49,160 bases of DNA from an uncultured Oscillospiraceae bacterium (GCA_934593275.1 CAKTQE010000010.1:1-49160); one strand, 5' to 3'. Counted from the stretch's first letter, positions 7,092-14,433 are shown. Program-made: numbers and translations. Notes: a model not told the origin generated them from the sequence alone.

Positions 7092-8369
7092 TTACAACGG
7101 AATTTCCGCTACAAACGTGAACCAACCATCTTGATAATCAAACGCATACTCCGCATGAAGCTGATCTAAAATGGATCGTACCTGGGAAAGGCCGTAGCCA
7201 TGGTTGATTTTTGATTCTTTGCTGGTTTCGATTGCGTTGTTCCAAATCTTTACCGGCTGAGATGTATTGCGCACGGAAAGCAGCAAAACATCACTGGCAA
7301 CCATGCTGCAATACAAAGACCGTTCACCCTCGACACGGCAGCAGCCTTCTATGGCATTGTCCAATAGATTGGAGAGCAAAACCACCAACTGGTCCGTTTT
7401 GATTGATACGCTGGAGAGGTCATTTACTCTGATCTGCACGTCAATTCCGTTTTCTTTGGCAGTCTGATACTTGTGATTTAATACTGCATCAATAATGGGG
7501 TGGTGGGAATTGACACAGAAAATCCTGGTTGTCTGCTGACCTTGGATGGTATGGATATAATTTTTTGCTTCCTCAATTTCTCCCAATGCCAAAAGATCTG
7601 AAATTGCCTGAAGTTGATTTTTAAACTCGTGGGTCGCCCTGCGTTGGGCCCGGTAGCTTTTTTCTAAGGCAACGATATTGTCTGTCTGAATTTCCATCTG
7701 CTGGCTGAGCAGCGCGTTCTCTTTTAAGCGTTCTGTACTATCTTGTACCAAGCCAATCGCATATAGGATTGCTATATTTGCAATAGCCAATACAGCACAA
7801 AAGAAAACGATTCCTACGGATATATCTGCTTCATCCTGAAAGTTGTTAAAAATAAGAAGGAGTGTCGCCGTTGAGGTTATGGGAAACAAAAGAGAAAGAA
7901 ACAACCATTTCCCTTCTAGCGACTGTGTCTTTCGGAATACAGGGAAACGGTAAAATATCCATGCGCCAAGCAACAAAAACAGCTTTCCACTTGTAACAAT
8001 TACAACATATGAGAACTTCCTCCACACCAAATCGGAGACGCTGATTCCAATCATTGAACTAGCTCCATACAGGAAAATCGTATCGAATATGCCACTAAAA
8101 CCAACAAATATAAATGTTGTCAGTATATGTTGGTGCCACTTTCCTTTGTTTACTATGCACGAAGCAACAGTGTACAGCAGTAACGTAAGACCCGCTATAA
8201 GTTCAGAAGGAAGTGTGCTGTTAATGTATAATTGATTTAAGGCCCACACAGCGACAACCACAAGTAGATATATTCTTTTCTGGACCCTTGGTTGAAATAT
8301 CGCCTTCCAGAAAAGTAACTGGGAACACATTTCCAGTGCGGACCAAAACGCACTAATTATTTTCTCCAT
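7092..8369 (-). CDS. Sensor histidine kinase, AgrC-like GHKL family
   Basis: A 425-residue membrane kinase. Residues 1-207 hold about six transmembrane segments, as in AgrC-type peptide receptors. The catalytic half has the H-box 'RRATHEFKNQLQAI' with phospho-acceptor H247, the N-box 'LLSNLLDNAIEGC' (around 334-338) and the G-box 'HGYGLSQV' (390-397). The ATG at 8369 begins one base after the stop of the response regulator, with GGAGAGG ahead, so the pair is coupled. The GHKL class with a polytopic sensor normally detects cyclic peptides and signals to a LytTR regulator. Here an AgrD-like gene lies just downstream, so that peptide is the obvious candidate ligand, by inference. Confidence 0.88.
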   Translation of the reverse strand: MEKIISAFWSALEMCSQLLFWKAIFQPRVQKRIYLLVVVAVWALNQLYINSTLPSELIAGLTLLLYTVASCIVNKGKWHQHILTTFIFVGFSGIFDTIFLYGASSMIGISVSDLVWRKFSYVVIVTSGKLFLLLGAWIFYRFPVFRKTQSLEGKWLFLSLLFPITSTATLLLIFNNFQDEADISVGIVFFCAVLAIANIAILYAIGLVQDSTERLKENALLSQQMEIQTDNIVALEKSYRAQRRATHEFKNQLQAISDLLALGEIEEAKNYIHTIQGQQTTRIFCVNSHHPIIDAVLNHKYQTAKENGIDVQIRVNDLSSVSIKTDQLVVLLSNLLDNAIEGCCRVEGERSLYCSMVASDVLLLSVRNTSQPVKIWNNAIETSKESKINHGYGLSQVRSILDQLHAEYAFDYQDGWFTFVAEIPL

Positions 8370-8370
8370 C

Positions 8371-9099
8371 CTATCCTCTCCAGAGCAGAAATTTTTTCTT
8401 ATTTTCGGAATAAGTTTTCTCGCTTACGGGTAATGTAATTCCATTGTCCAAGACCGCTTCACTGCAGCGGTACTGTTTTAGCCTGCGCATATTGACCAAA
8501 TAGCTTTTCTGAATACGCAGAAAACCTCGTTCTGAAAGTTGCTGTTCAAACCTTGCCAGGGTAGAGTACACCTTATACTCCTTTTGGGTTCCACTCTTTT
8601 TCCCGGGGTTTTGTGTGAAAATAACGGCGTTGTGCCCTTGGGATTCGATATAGAGAATATCCTCCAAATACAATGTGATTGGTTCGCCGGATACATTGAT
8701 CTGAAATGGCTCTTTTTCCGCAAACAGTCTATTCGTAGCAGCTTGCAAATATTGTGGCAGCTTTTTGTCAATTTCGCTTTTCAGGGCATAACGAAAGGCT
8801 TGAACTTCATGCCCCTCCGGTGCGTACTCTATGTAGTTGGTAAGGAAGATAATGATAGCGTTTTTCCGGGCCTCACGAATCTTTCTTGCGACATCAATTC
8901 CAGTGTATTTCTTGTCATTAAAGTCTATGTCCAGAAAGATAATGTCACATTCCTGCATCGTTTTCTGCGGAATCATTTCTGCTTCCGTAAATATCTGAAT
9001 AACAGCTTCGATGTCCAGCTTTTTTAATGTAGCGCGTATATCGCTCCTCATGCGCTCCAAGAAAATTGCGTCATCATCACATAGGATTATCCGAATCAT
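8371..9099 (-). CDS. LytTR-family response regulator, AgrA-like
   Basis: A 242-residue two-component regulator. The receiver domain (about 1-120) has the acidic triplet near residues 8-10 and phospho-acceptor D57 in 'FLDID'. The C-terminal LytTR DNA-binding domain (about 135-242) has the typical 'FLRIQKSYLVNM' helix. The start chosen is the ATG at 9099, with AGGAG six bases ahead; the upstream ATG lacks this. LytTR regulators bind pairs of 9-base direct repeats, and a match to one half-site lies before the small-peptide promoter. It is first in a two-gene operon with the kinase. Confidence 0.9.
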   Translation of the reverse strand: MIRIILCDDDAIFLERMRSDIRATLKKLDIEAVIQIFTEAEMIPQKTMQECDIIFLDIDFNDKKYTGIDVARKIREARKNAIIIFLTNYIEYAPEGHEVQAFRYALKSEIDKKLPQYLQAATNRLFAEKEPFQINVSGEPITLYLEDILYIESQGHNAVIFTQNPGKKSGTQKEYKVYSTLARFEQQLSERGFLRIQKSYLVNMRRLKQYRCSEAVLDNGITLPVSEKTYSENKKKFLLWRG

Positions 9100-9158
9100 A
9101 GGCACTCCTGTTTCGTTCCACAATACTATAGAAAAAGTAGTCTCGTTTTTCTGCTTTT

Positions 9159-9186
9159 ATTATACACAGAAACCACCCTCTGTCTA
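9159..9186 (-). promoter_or_regulatory. Promoter of the two-component operon
   Basis: TAGACA (9181-9186) and TATAAT (9159-9164) on the minus strand are separated by 16 bases, about 60 bases before the regulator's ATG. Confidence 0.6.
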
Positions 9187-9302
9187 GACGAATACAGCTT
9201 CATTATAGCATTATTGTCAACGGAAACGATTATACAAGGTTAGAATCATTCAGAAGAATGCTGTTTATTTCGTCAGATGAAACTTTAATAAATCCGAAAG
9301 AT

Positions 9303-9334
9303 CCAGTACCGGCTTGATTTGGTGCTGGGCCTTT
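9303..9334 (+). terminator. Possible terminator or attenuator hairpin
   Basis: CCAGTACC (9303-9310) pairs with GGTGCTGG (9321-9328, one G-U pair) and is followed by GCCTTTT. No plus-strand gene clearly ends here. It may be a leader structure or relict. Nothing else was seen in 9190-9370. Confidence 0.35.
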
Positions 9335-9376
9335 TCCTGTTTCATGCGTAGTTTATGCCATTATAAGATGGTTGCT

Positions 9377-9405
9377 TTGTATTTAGAAAATGGTTGTGCT
9401 ACACT
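9377..9405 (+). promoter_or_regulatory. Promoter of the small membrane protein gene
   Basis: TTGTAT (9377-9382), a 17-base spacer, then TGC-TACACT (-10 at 9400-9405, extended by TGn). It lies 36 bases before the ATG at 9442. Confidence 0.55.
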
Positions 9406-9441
9406 TATTGTAAAACAAACTGTCCATAGGAGGAAAAACAA

Positions 9442-9672
9442 ATGGAACTATTTTTACTTAGGGATGATGGAACACTTGAAAGTACAGCATCCGGTACTCA
9501 AACCACACAAGTAACTGTCGAGTGCGTACAGGCACCGGATAGGCATATCTCTGGGAATGACTCTATCGCTTGGTGGATTGCAGTTATTTTATTACTGGGC
9601 GTATCCATTGTGGCAGTTGTAGGTGGAGTTGTTATAAAACGCAAAACCGATGATTTAATACGTCACAAATAA
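9442..9672 (+). CDS. Small single-pass membrane protein
   Basis: A 76-residue protein with one strong transmembrane segment at about residues 44-66 (AWWIAVILLLGVSIVAVVGG) and a short basic cytoplasmic end (KRKTDDLIRHK). The first 40 residues are polar and Thr-rich and would be extracellular in a type I-like orientation. ATG at 9442 follows AGGAGG. No family recognised. It has its own promoter and stands alone between the two-component operon and the lipoprotein pair. Confidence 0.6.
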   Translation: MELFLLRDDGTLESTASGTQTTQVTVECVQAPDRHISGNDSIAWWIAVILLLGVSIVAVVGGVVIKRKTDDLIRHK

Positions 9673-9825
9673 GAACTGACAGAGCTAAAACAGGAATTCA
9701 ACCACAGTAACGCCTGTCGCACACCGCTATTGCCATTTCGTGCTGTAAAAATCCCTTTATATGCGTAGATAATAGCAATTAGGCGTCTAGTCTGATATGC
9801 TATTTACGAATGAAAGGAGTCACTT

Positions 9826-9936
9826 ATGAAAAAACATTTTGTACATGATGGACAAATCAACTATACCAGAGAGTTCGTTTACCTTCAGTTCTGTACCCCC
9901 GTTTCGGTTGAAGGCTATATTAAAAATGCGGAGTAA
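9826..9936 (+). CDS. 36-residue ORF coupled to a lipoprotein gene
   Basis: ATG at 9826 with AAAGGAG at ideal spacing opens a 36-codon ORF (MKKHFVHDGQINY...) that stops at 9936, five bases before the lipoprotein ATG. The only ribosome site for the lipoprotein (GGAG, about 9930) lies inside its end, so the two are probably coupled. The peptide has one Cys and no membrane segment. It could be a remnant of a larger gene or a genuine small protein. Confidence 0.45.
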   Translation: MKKHFVHDGQINYTREFVYLQFCTPVSVEGYIKNAE

Positions 9937-9941
9937 GTCGT

Positions 9942-10445
9942 ATGAAATCAAAACCTTTTTTGCTGTTTCTTTTGATTCTCTCCATTATCGTGATGGGATG
10001 CGGATGTGGAAGCAAACAAAATATGCAGTCCGGTTCCTTTCCTGATTTTCAACTTCCAAAGGAATTCCATCTCCAGAACAAGGATGCAACGGCGTATTAC
10101 CTTGTAAACGAAGAAGAAACAGTAGGTGAAATCGTCAAGACACCCCTGAATGCGGAGGTGTTATCCGATCCTGACTGCGATGAAGTAATTTCCTATCTAG
10201 AAACCTTTGTAAGTGCAGGTATGCAATTTGAATATATGATGGACTATTCTGACGATGGAAGCAGCCCAGTCGAGATTGGCTTCAATGTAGTTGATCCGTC
10301 AACCGGCGAAGGGCACGAATACACGCATTTTCTGTTTGAAAATGGTGGAGAATGTTATGATTTGTTGATCAACAATGACCTTGTTGACGATTCAATGATT
10401 TGTGATTTGCTTATTTGTACAGGCATTGATCCGTCGGCTGAATAG
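9942..10445 (+). CDS. Small secreted lipoprotein
   Basis: A 167-residue lipoprotein with a hydrophobic signal peptide and lipobox VMGC (Cys near residue 20), a short polar spacer, then an acidic domain rich in Asp/Glu. No enzyme motif is seen and I do not recognise the family. It has the look of the accessory or immunity lipoproteins that accompany mobile elements. A strong terminator follows at once, so it is the last gene of the short unit that starts at 9826. Confidence 0.65.
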   Translation: MKSKPFLLFLLILSIIVMGCGCGSKQNMQSGSFPDFQLPKEFHLQNKDATAYYLVNEEETVGEIVKTPLNAEVLSDPDCDEVISYLETFVSAGMQFEYMMDYSDDGSSPVEIGFNVVDPSTGEGHEYTHFLFENGGECYDLLINNDLVDDSMICDLLICTGIDPSAE

Positions 10446-10493
10446 GCTTTACTCCAGTAACTACTTAGGGCATAACTCCCCCGGCTTATTAAG

Positions 10494-10533
10494 AGGACTC
10501 GCACCAGCAACTTTTTCTGGTGCGAGTCCTTTT
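10494..10533 (+). terminator. Strong intrinsic terminator after the lipoprotein
   Basis: A 14-bp perfect stem (10494-10507 with 10517-10530, loop 9) ends in CCTTTTGT. Confidence 0.88.
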
Positions 10534-10720
10534 GTACAGTATAGGGGAAGGCGTATAACACCAAAATCAAAGAAATTCTACATGGTAGTGGCCAAATTAG
10601 AGGTTGAGCGATTACATATATGGGGAAAAGATACGATAGCAAGCACAGCAAGTGAGTACCCACTTGCGAAATTTGTTATTGGGCAAATCCCAAACCCTTA
10701 GACGAAAACGGAGGCAGTTG

Positions 10721-10801
10721 ATGGCCGTGGGCACATCCACAATTACGAGCATTGAAAATCAGCTCTGCTTTCCACGAGCAAGCGCAAAGGAGCGGGGTTA
10801 G
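10721..10801 (+). other. Doubtful 26-codon ORF in the 10,540-10,870 gap
   Basis: ATG at 10721, preceded by GGAGG at short spacing, opens a 26-codon frame ending at 10801. No promoter is clear and no family is recognised. It may be a gene fragment. Nothing else convincing is seen between the terminator at 10533 and the promoter at 10870. Confidence 0.2.
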
Positions 10802-10869
10802 ATTCTGAAGGGCAAAACGTTCTGCGGCTGTTGTGAGCGCACATTATCACATACCACCTCTCTATGCTA

Positions 10870-10898
10870 TTGACACCCGCTCCCAATATTGCTATAAT
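10870..10898 (+). promoter_or_regulatory. Perfect consensus sigma-A promoter
   Basis: TTGACA (10870-10875), exactly 17 bases, TATAAT (10893-10898). The predicted start near 10905 leads straight into the long hairpin at 10910-10957. Confidence 0.85.
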
Positions 10899-10904
10899 AC
10901 AACC

Positions 10905-10965
10905 AAGCAAAAATGCAGACGCCGATCAAGCCGCAGCTTGACAAGCGTCTGCATTTTCCGTTTTC
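10905..10965 (+). ncRNA. Hairpin RNA directly after a perfect promoter
   Basis: The transcript predicted from the consensus promoter would fold at once. A 13-bp outer stem (10910-10922 with 10945-10957) encloses a 3x3 internal loop and a 6-bp inner stem (TCAAGC/GCTTGA) with a CGCA loop. The outer stem ends in TTTT followed by CCGTTTTC, so most transcripts could stop here as a ~50-base RNA. Alternatively it attenuates the small gene starting at 11055. Whether it is a regulator or simply a terminator is open. Confidence 0.45.
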
Positions 10966-11054
10966 AGAAGGAGGCCTTGCCGCAAGTACAAATCATCCAC
11001 CCACATACAACCGCACCTTAAAAATTTCATATTGAACCGGAGGGAACAACCAGC

Positions 11055-11240
11055 TTGGGCCGCAAAAAGAAGCTCATCATCAATTCCGGTATTCCGCAGC
11101 ACGAGATTGAACACATCGCCCGGTGCATCCTCCCCGACATCCTCGCCTACTACGAAAGCGCAGAAGGCCAGCGGGAGTTCCGGGAATGGCAAGCTCAGCG
11201 TGAAGCAGAACAGACGGAAAGAAAGGGAGGGAAAAAGTAA
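11055..11240 (+). CDS. Small basic/acidic protein typical of integrative elements
   Basis: A 61-residue protein beginning with TTG at 11055 (GRKKKLIINSG...), with GGAGG about 12 bases ahead. The N-terminus is very basic; the middle 'HEIEHIARCILPDILAYYES' is a probable helix; the tail is Lys/Glu-rich. I recall similar small proteins near recombinases on clostridial mobile elements, but I cannot assign a function. A terminator follows. The TTG start and long spacing make the exact start uncertain. Confidence 0.5.
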   Translation: MGRKKKLIINSGIPQHEIEHIARCILPDILAYYESAEGQREFREWQAQREAEQTERKGGKK

Positions 11241-11256
11241 GCAAGTGACCAAACAG

Positions 11257-11283
11257 GGTGCTGTCAATTTGACGGCACCTTTT
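11257..11283 (+). terminator. Intrinsic terminator after the 61-residue gene
   Basis: GGTGCTGTCA (11257-11266) pairs with TGACGGCACC (11270-11279, one G-U), loop three bases, followed by TTTT. Confidence 0.75.
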
Positions 11284-11305
11284 CTCGTGTGACAGGCACC
11301 TCCAC

Positions 11306-11418
11306 TCACGCATTTAGGGGGTAAAAGAGCGGCTGATTGCAATGATTTTTTGTTGCCTTTTCGGCTTAGGGAATACAATGACCTTCAGATGCTCAAAAAT
11401 GTCTTTCTAAATGCGTGA
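11306..11418. repeat. Pair of 12-bp inverted repeats flanking 89 bases
   Basis: TCACGCATTTAG (11306-11317) and CTAAATGCGTGA (11407-11418) are perfect inverted copies. The 89 bases between them hold no full gene, though the minus strand reads a short basic tail ('VIVFPKPKRQQKI') that could be the end of a lost protein. The unit may be the ends of a tiny mobile element or recombination site, near the tRNA that bounds the AT-rich region. Confidence 0.4.
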
Positions 11419-11555
11419 ATTTCCAAAATCCGATCTGGTTTCAATTGCACACCAGCCGTCTGAATCTGCTTCTTTTTCCCCGGCTCTCTCGGCTTGGATT
11501 CCGGTTACTTGGCAACACCGTTTCGGCAATGTGCTTCCTCAAATTCACCCAAGAA

Positions 11556-11603
11556 AACAAATAATCCGACCCCGTCTCCTACTGAGAACAGGTTCGGATT
11601 ATT
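11556..11603 (-). terminator. Terminator of the tRNA-Arg gene
   Basis: A 10-bp stem (11560-11569 with 11594-11603) is followed on the minus strand by TGTTTTCTT. It lies seven bases beyond the tRNA CCA end. Confidence 0.75.
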
Positions 11604-11609
11604 CTTCTT

Positions 11610-11686
11610 TGGTACGCCGGAAGGGACTCGAACCCCCGACCTACTGATTCGTAGTCAGTCACTCTATCCAACTGAGCTACCGGCGC
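11610..11686 (-). tRNA. tRNA-Arg (anticodon ACG)
   Basis: On the minus strand the 77 bases fold as a complete cloverleaf. The acceptor stem is GCGCCGG with CCGGCGT (one G-U pair), the D-arm contains AGCTCAGTTGGATAGAG, the anticodon loop CTACGAA reads ACG, and the T-arm is GGGGGTTCGAGTCCC. The CCA end is encoded. ACG (wobble inosine) decodes CGN arginine codons. The 3' end faces the AT-rich accessory region to the left, the usual orientation when a tRNA has served as an integration site. Confidence 0.95.
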
Positions 11687-11709
11687 ATACGTTCGCTGAA
11701 CGCTTAGAT

Positions 11710-11738
11710 ATAGTAGCACAGGGGGGATGGTTTGTCAA
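11710..11738 (-). promoter_or_regulatory. Promoter of tRNA-Arg
   Basis: Minus strand TTGACA (11733-11738), 17 bases, TACTAT (11710-11715) with an extended TGC. It lies in the gap between the deacetylase stop and the tRNA. Confidence 0.8.
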
Positions 11739-11762
11739 GTTCTTTTTTCGGTTTTCGGGGGG

Positions 11763-13235
11763 TTATTTTTTCTTTCGCCCTATTCCCAGGAAAATCGCTG
11801 CCAGGGCCAGGAGTAGGGTGATGGGGAGGGCTATTGAGGGCAGCAGGGGGCGGGCGTTGGAATCTATGGGCTGGGAGGTTGGGGAAGCGGTGGGTTCTTC
11901 TGTGGTGTTCTCCCGGGCCAGGCGTTCTTGTTCCAGACGCTGCTGTTCCAGGCGTTTCTCTTCTTCCAGGCGTTCCTGCTCCAGGCGGGCTTGCTCCTCC
12001 TGCTGGGCGTAGGTGGTGAGGTTTTCGAAGAAATCGTTCTGTTCCTGGTCCGGGCCGACGGTGGTGCGGTAGAGACCGTAGAGACAGGGGCTGTATTTTT
12101 GGATGTCCGCTGCCCGGTCAATACCGCTCATATACCAGGCAAAGTCCTGGGCCTGGCTGACGTGGCAGGGGAATCCTTTATTTTTGGTGACCTCAAAGGC
12201 GGTCATGCCGCCAAAGTGTTCCAAGGGCCGGTCCCAATCCATGGTGATCTGGTTTTCTTCATAGAGGTGGAGGTACACCTTGGGGGTATCCCAGGTGCCG
12301 TAGTTTTGGGCAGACTCCGGGTAGCTTTCCGGGTCTGTGGCCAGCTCCACCGCCTGGGTCAGCAGGTCGGCGTAGAGCATATGGGCACCGTGGCCGTATT
12401 CTCCGTTTAAGTCGTGGCCCACGGCTACCAGGGGCTTGAACCGGCGCAGCTGCTCCACCACATAGCCAAGAATTTCCTCTGGCTCCACCCCCATATAGCG
12501 GTAGACCTCAATGGCACCCTGTTTGCCTTTGCAGAAATAGTCCGCAAATTCTCCGAACACCGGGTAATTCCGTACCCCCACCGCCCAGAGTCCATCCAGG
12601 GCCTCATGGCCCCGGAGGTAGCCCTCCTTGGGGAGATTTCTGTGGTTGGTCATATAAACCACCTGCACCCGGTCTCCCCGTTCTCCGGCGTAATAGGGCA
12701 GGACACCGGCAAAAAACAGCTGTTCGTCATCGGCGTGGGTGGAAAAAAGCACCAGATCCGCCCCGTTTTCCACAGGGCTTTGCCACTGCTGCACCCACTG
12801 GGGTACCTGGCCCTGGGTGAACATGGTCAGCTCCAACAAAGGGGCGGGGCCGTTTTCAAAGCGGAACGTGACGGTTTGGGGGCAATAGCCGAAAATCGAT
12901 TCCAGGTCCACAAAAGTGTGGAGAAAGTTCTCCTCCCCCACGGTTTTGGTTTCCCCGGCAGCTTTGTCCGTTACTGTAAATGCCCCGTATTCCCGGTCAA
13001 AAATCAGGTAGGCAGAGCCGAAGCCCTCCTGGCATTCCAATGTCAGATAGGCCCCATCCCCGGTTTTTTTCCCGGAGGTGCGGTTGCCGTCAAAAAGCCC
13101 ACTGATGCTGGGAATGCCGGAACTTTCCGTCACCAGTTCCGGCCCACTGACATCCTGGGCCTCCTGGGCGCAGGCAAGCACAGGCAGACAAAACAGCAGC
13201 AGTGCCGCCATGAAAATTTTTTGAAATCCCCGCAA
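11763..13235 (-). CDS. Secreted, membrane-anchored PIG-L (LmbE-like) deacetylase
   Basis: A 490-residue protein if started at TTG 13235, which has GGAGGG at ideal spacing; the ATG at 13211 lacks one. Order of parts: signal peptide (1-24), an N-terminal beta domain (about 30-145), a PIG-L deacetylase domain with metal motif 'HADDEQLFFAG' (from residue 167) and 'GHDLNGEYGHGAH' (273-285), a Glu/Gln/Arg coiled coil (about 405-437), a Ser/Thr/Pro linker, and a C-terminal transmembrane helix with KKK stop. PIG-L enzymes use zinc to remove N-acetyl groups from sugars. The layout implies action on extracellular glycans while tethered to the membrane. The substrate is unknown. No operon partner is seen; tRNA-Arg follows on the same strand. 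Confidence 0.85.
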   Translation of the reverse strand: MRGFQKIFMAALLLFCLPVLACAQEAQDVSGPELVTESSGIPSISGLFDGNRTSGKKTGDGAYLTLECQEGFGSAYLIFDREYGAFTVTDKAAGETKTVGEENFLHTFVDLESIFGYCPQTVTFRFENGPAPLLELTMFTQGQVPQWVQQWQSPVENGADLVLFSTHADDEQLFFAGVLPYYAGERGDRVQVVYMTNHRNLPKEGYLRGHEALDGLWAVGVRNYPVFGEFADYFCKGKQGAIEVYRYMGVEPEEILGYVVEQLRRFKPLVAVGHDLNGEYGHGAHMLYADLLTQAVELATDPESYPESAQNYGTWDTPKVYLHLYEENQITMDWDRPLEHFGGMTAFEVTKNKGFPCHVSQAQDFAWYMSGIDRAADIQKYSPCLYGLYRTTVGPDQEQNDFFENLTTYAQQEEQARLEQERLEEEKRLEQQRLEQERLARENTTEEPTASPTSQPIDSNARPLLPSIALPITLLLALAAIFLGIGRKKK

Positions 13236-13269
13236 ATGATCACCCTCCGGTTTGTGTTTGGTTTTCGTT

Positions 13270-13298
13270 ATTATAACCGGAAAGGGCGGGGTTGTAAA
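13270..13298 (-). promoter_or_regulatory. Promoter of the PIG-L deacetylase gene
   Basis: Minus strand TTTACA (13293-13298), 17 bases, TATAAT (13270-13275), 35 bases before the TTG start. Confidence 0.7.
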
Positions 13299-13394
13299 GC
13301 ATTCTGAGGCCTGAACGTGGGCAGCTTCCGGCGAAAATGTGGTGAACGTTTTACCTCTGCGCCCATTGCTCCTACAGAGCGGAACGTGGTACCG

Positions 13395-13560
13395 CCCCTC
13401 ATCCACCGCCTGCGGGCGGTCCCCCTTCCCCGTCGGGGAAGGTTTTTTAGAGCTTTCCTGGGGCGTTTCGGTAAAACAGGCACCCAAAAGTCCGGTACAA
13501 AAGCTTCCCCTCCGGGGAAGCTGGCAGGGCGCAGCCCTGACTGATGAGGCAGCGGGGTGC
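13395..13560. repeat. Intergenic palindromic repeat cluster (GGGGAAG type)
   Basis: Two related hairpins: CCTTCCCC/GGGGAAGG (13424-13442, followed by TTTTTT) and GCTTCCCC/GGGGAAGC (from about 13504), the latter followed by GCGCAGCCCTGACTGATGAG. I recall similar short elements scattered between genes in Oscillospirales. The T-run after the first makes it a potential terminator on the plus strand. No protein is encoded. Confidence 0.55.
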
Positions 13561-13610
13561 CTGAAATATTCTAGAAACAGTAGGCGAATTCGTAGAAACG
13601 TAACCTCATT

Positions 13611-13720
13611 GTCATTCCGACCGGAGTGGAGGAATCCACTACGTGGGATGATGAACCACCACAAGGTAAAATCTGCCACTTGAGTGGATTCCTCGACTCA
13701 CTGCGTTCGCTCGGAATGAC
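13611..13720. repeat. Dispersed ~110-bp repeat, copy 1 (complete)
   Basis: Begins GTCATTCCGA and ends TCGGAATGAC (terminal inverted repeat), with an inner pair GGAATCCACT/AGTGGATTCC and a shared core GGGATGATGAACCACCACAA. Related copies lie at 13745, 48977 and (one end only) 22574. Too regular for chance and without any ORF, it resembles a non-autonomous palindromic element. Confidence 0.7.
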
Positions 13721-13744
13721 ATATCGGGGGACGTTGTACCTTTT

Positions 13745-13843
13745 GTCATTCCGACCGTAGCGCAAGCGTAGTGGAGGAATCCACCACGTGGGATGATGAA
13801 CCACCACAAGATAAAATCTGTCACTTGGGAAGATTCCTCGACT
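13745..13843. repeat. Dispersed ~110-bp repeat, copy 2 (right end lost)
   Basis: Matches copy 1 closely across the core and contains the CCGTAGCGCAAGCG variant shared with the copy at 48977. It stops after CGACTC, where the truncated transposase begins, so the expected terminal TCGGAATGAC is missing. Confidence 0.65.
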
Positions 13844-14201
13844 CCGTTTCCAGTGCCTCAAAATGATAGCCATCCGGCTTTATTACGTCACTGTCATCAA
13901 TGTGAACCACTGGCTCAGAGGGTATCATTTTCCGGACATAGTTCAAATATGCAGCCATTGCTTTGGCGTTAACGCCATCTTTCAGGTGGTCGGACAAACG
14001 GTCTACCGTATACGCTTTCTTCGTTTTTTCTTGCAGTGCATGGGCGATCTTTGTCAGCAAGCAGCTCTGAGAAGCCAAAATTCCATACGTCATGTCCGCG
14101 AAAAACTTCGCATCCGGTGCGGATAAGCTACCGGAAAAATTTCTTGCGAAATTGAGAATTTCCCGTTTCATTTTATAAGTATCTGTGATAGAATGGGGCA
14201 T
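13821..14201 (-). pseudogene. Truncated transposase (IS4/DDE-like N-terminal part)
   Basis: A 126-codon frame from ATG 14201. Residues 1 to about 117 read like the N-terminal third of a clostridial DDE transposase ('NFARNFSGSLSAPDAKFFAD', then 'VHIDDSDVIKPDGYHFEALE' with the first catalytic Asp region). After 'FEALE' the frame runs into repeat copy 2 and stops within nine codons, so the remaining two-thirds of the enzyme are absent. Upstream, inverted TTCGCTCC/GGAGCGAA (about 14208-14274) flanking a TGTGGT/ACCACA stem probably marks the insertion-sequence end. The gene is dead. Confidence 0.7.
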
Positions 14202-14373
14202 GGAAGGGTTCGCTCCTTTTTGTTTGGTTTTGTTTTTTGTGGTGATTAAATATTACCACAAAATGGAGCGAATTTCTTCCTTTCCCTTTGACTTTTTTCT
14301 TGTTTGGTAAACTTGCTTGAATGTGGATATTTTTTAGAGGACGGATACCCGAAACTCAAGAAGGGATCTTTGC

Positions 14374-14402
14374 TTGACAGCCATTCAAAGACATACTATA
14401 AT
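14374..14402 (+). promoter_or_regulatory. Perfect consensus promoter of the YheO-type regulator
   Basis: TTGACA (14374-14379), exactly 17 bases, TATAAT (14397-14402), 31 bases before the ATG. Confidence 0.85.
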
Positions 14403-14433
14403 GTAATCATCATATGGAATACTTGAGGTTTAC

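Noticed and set aside
11411..12012. Plus-strand frames across the tRNA and the end of the deacetylase gene
   Set aside because: They read through the tRNA and antisense to the PIG-L gene and have no ribosome sites.
13611..13843. Two adjacent repeats as a possible CRISPR array
   Set aside because: Units are ~110 bases, palindromic and dispersed, without regular unique spacers or cas genes.
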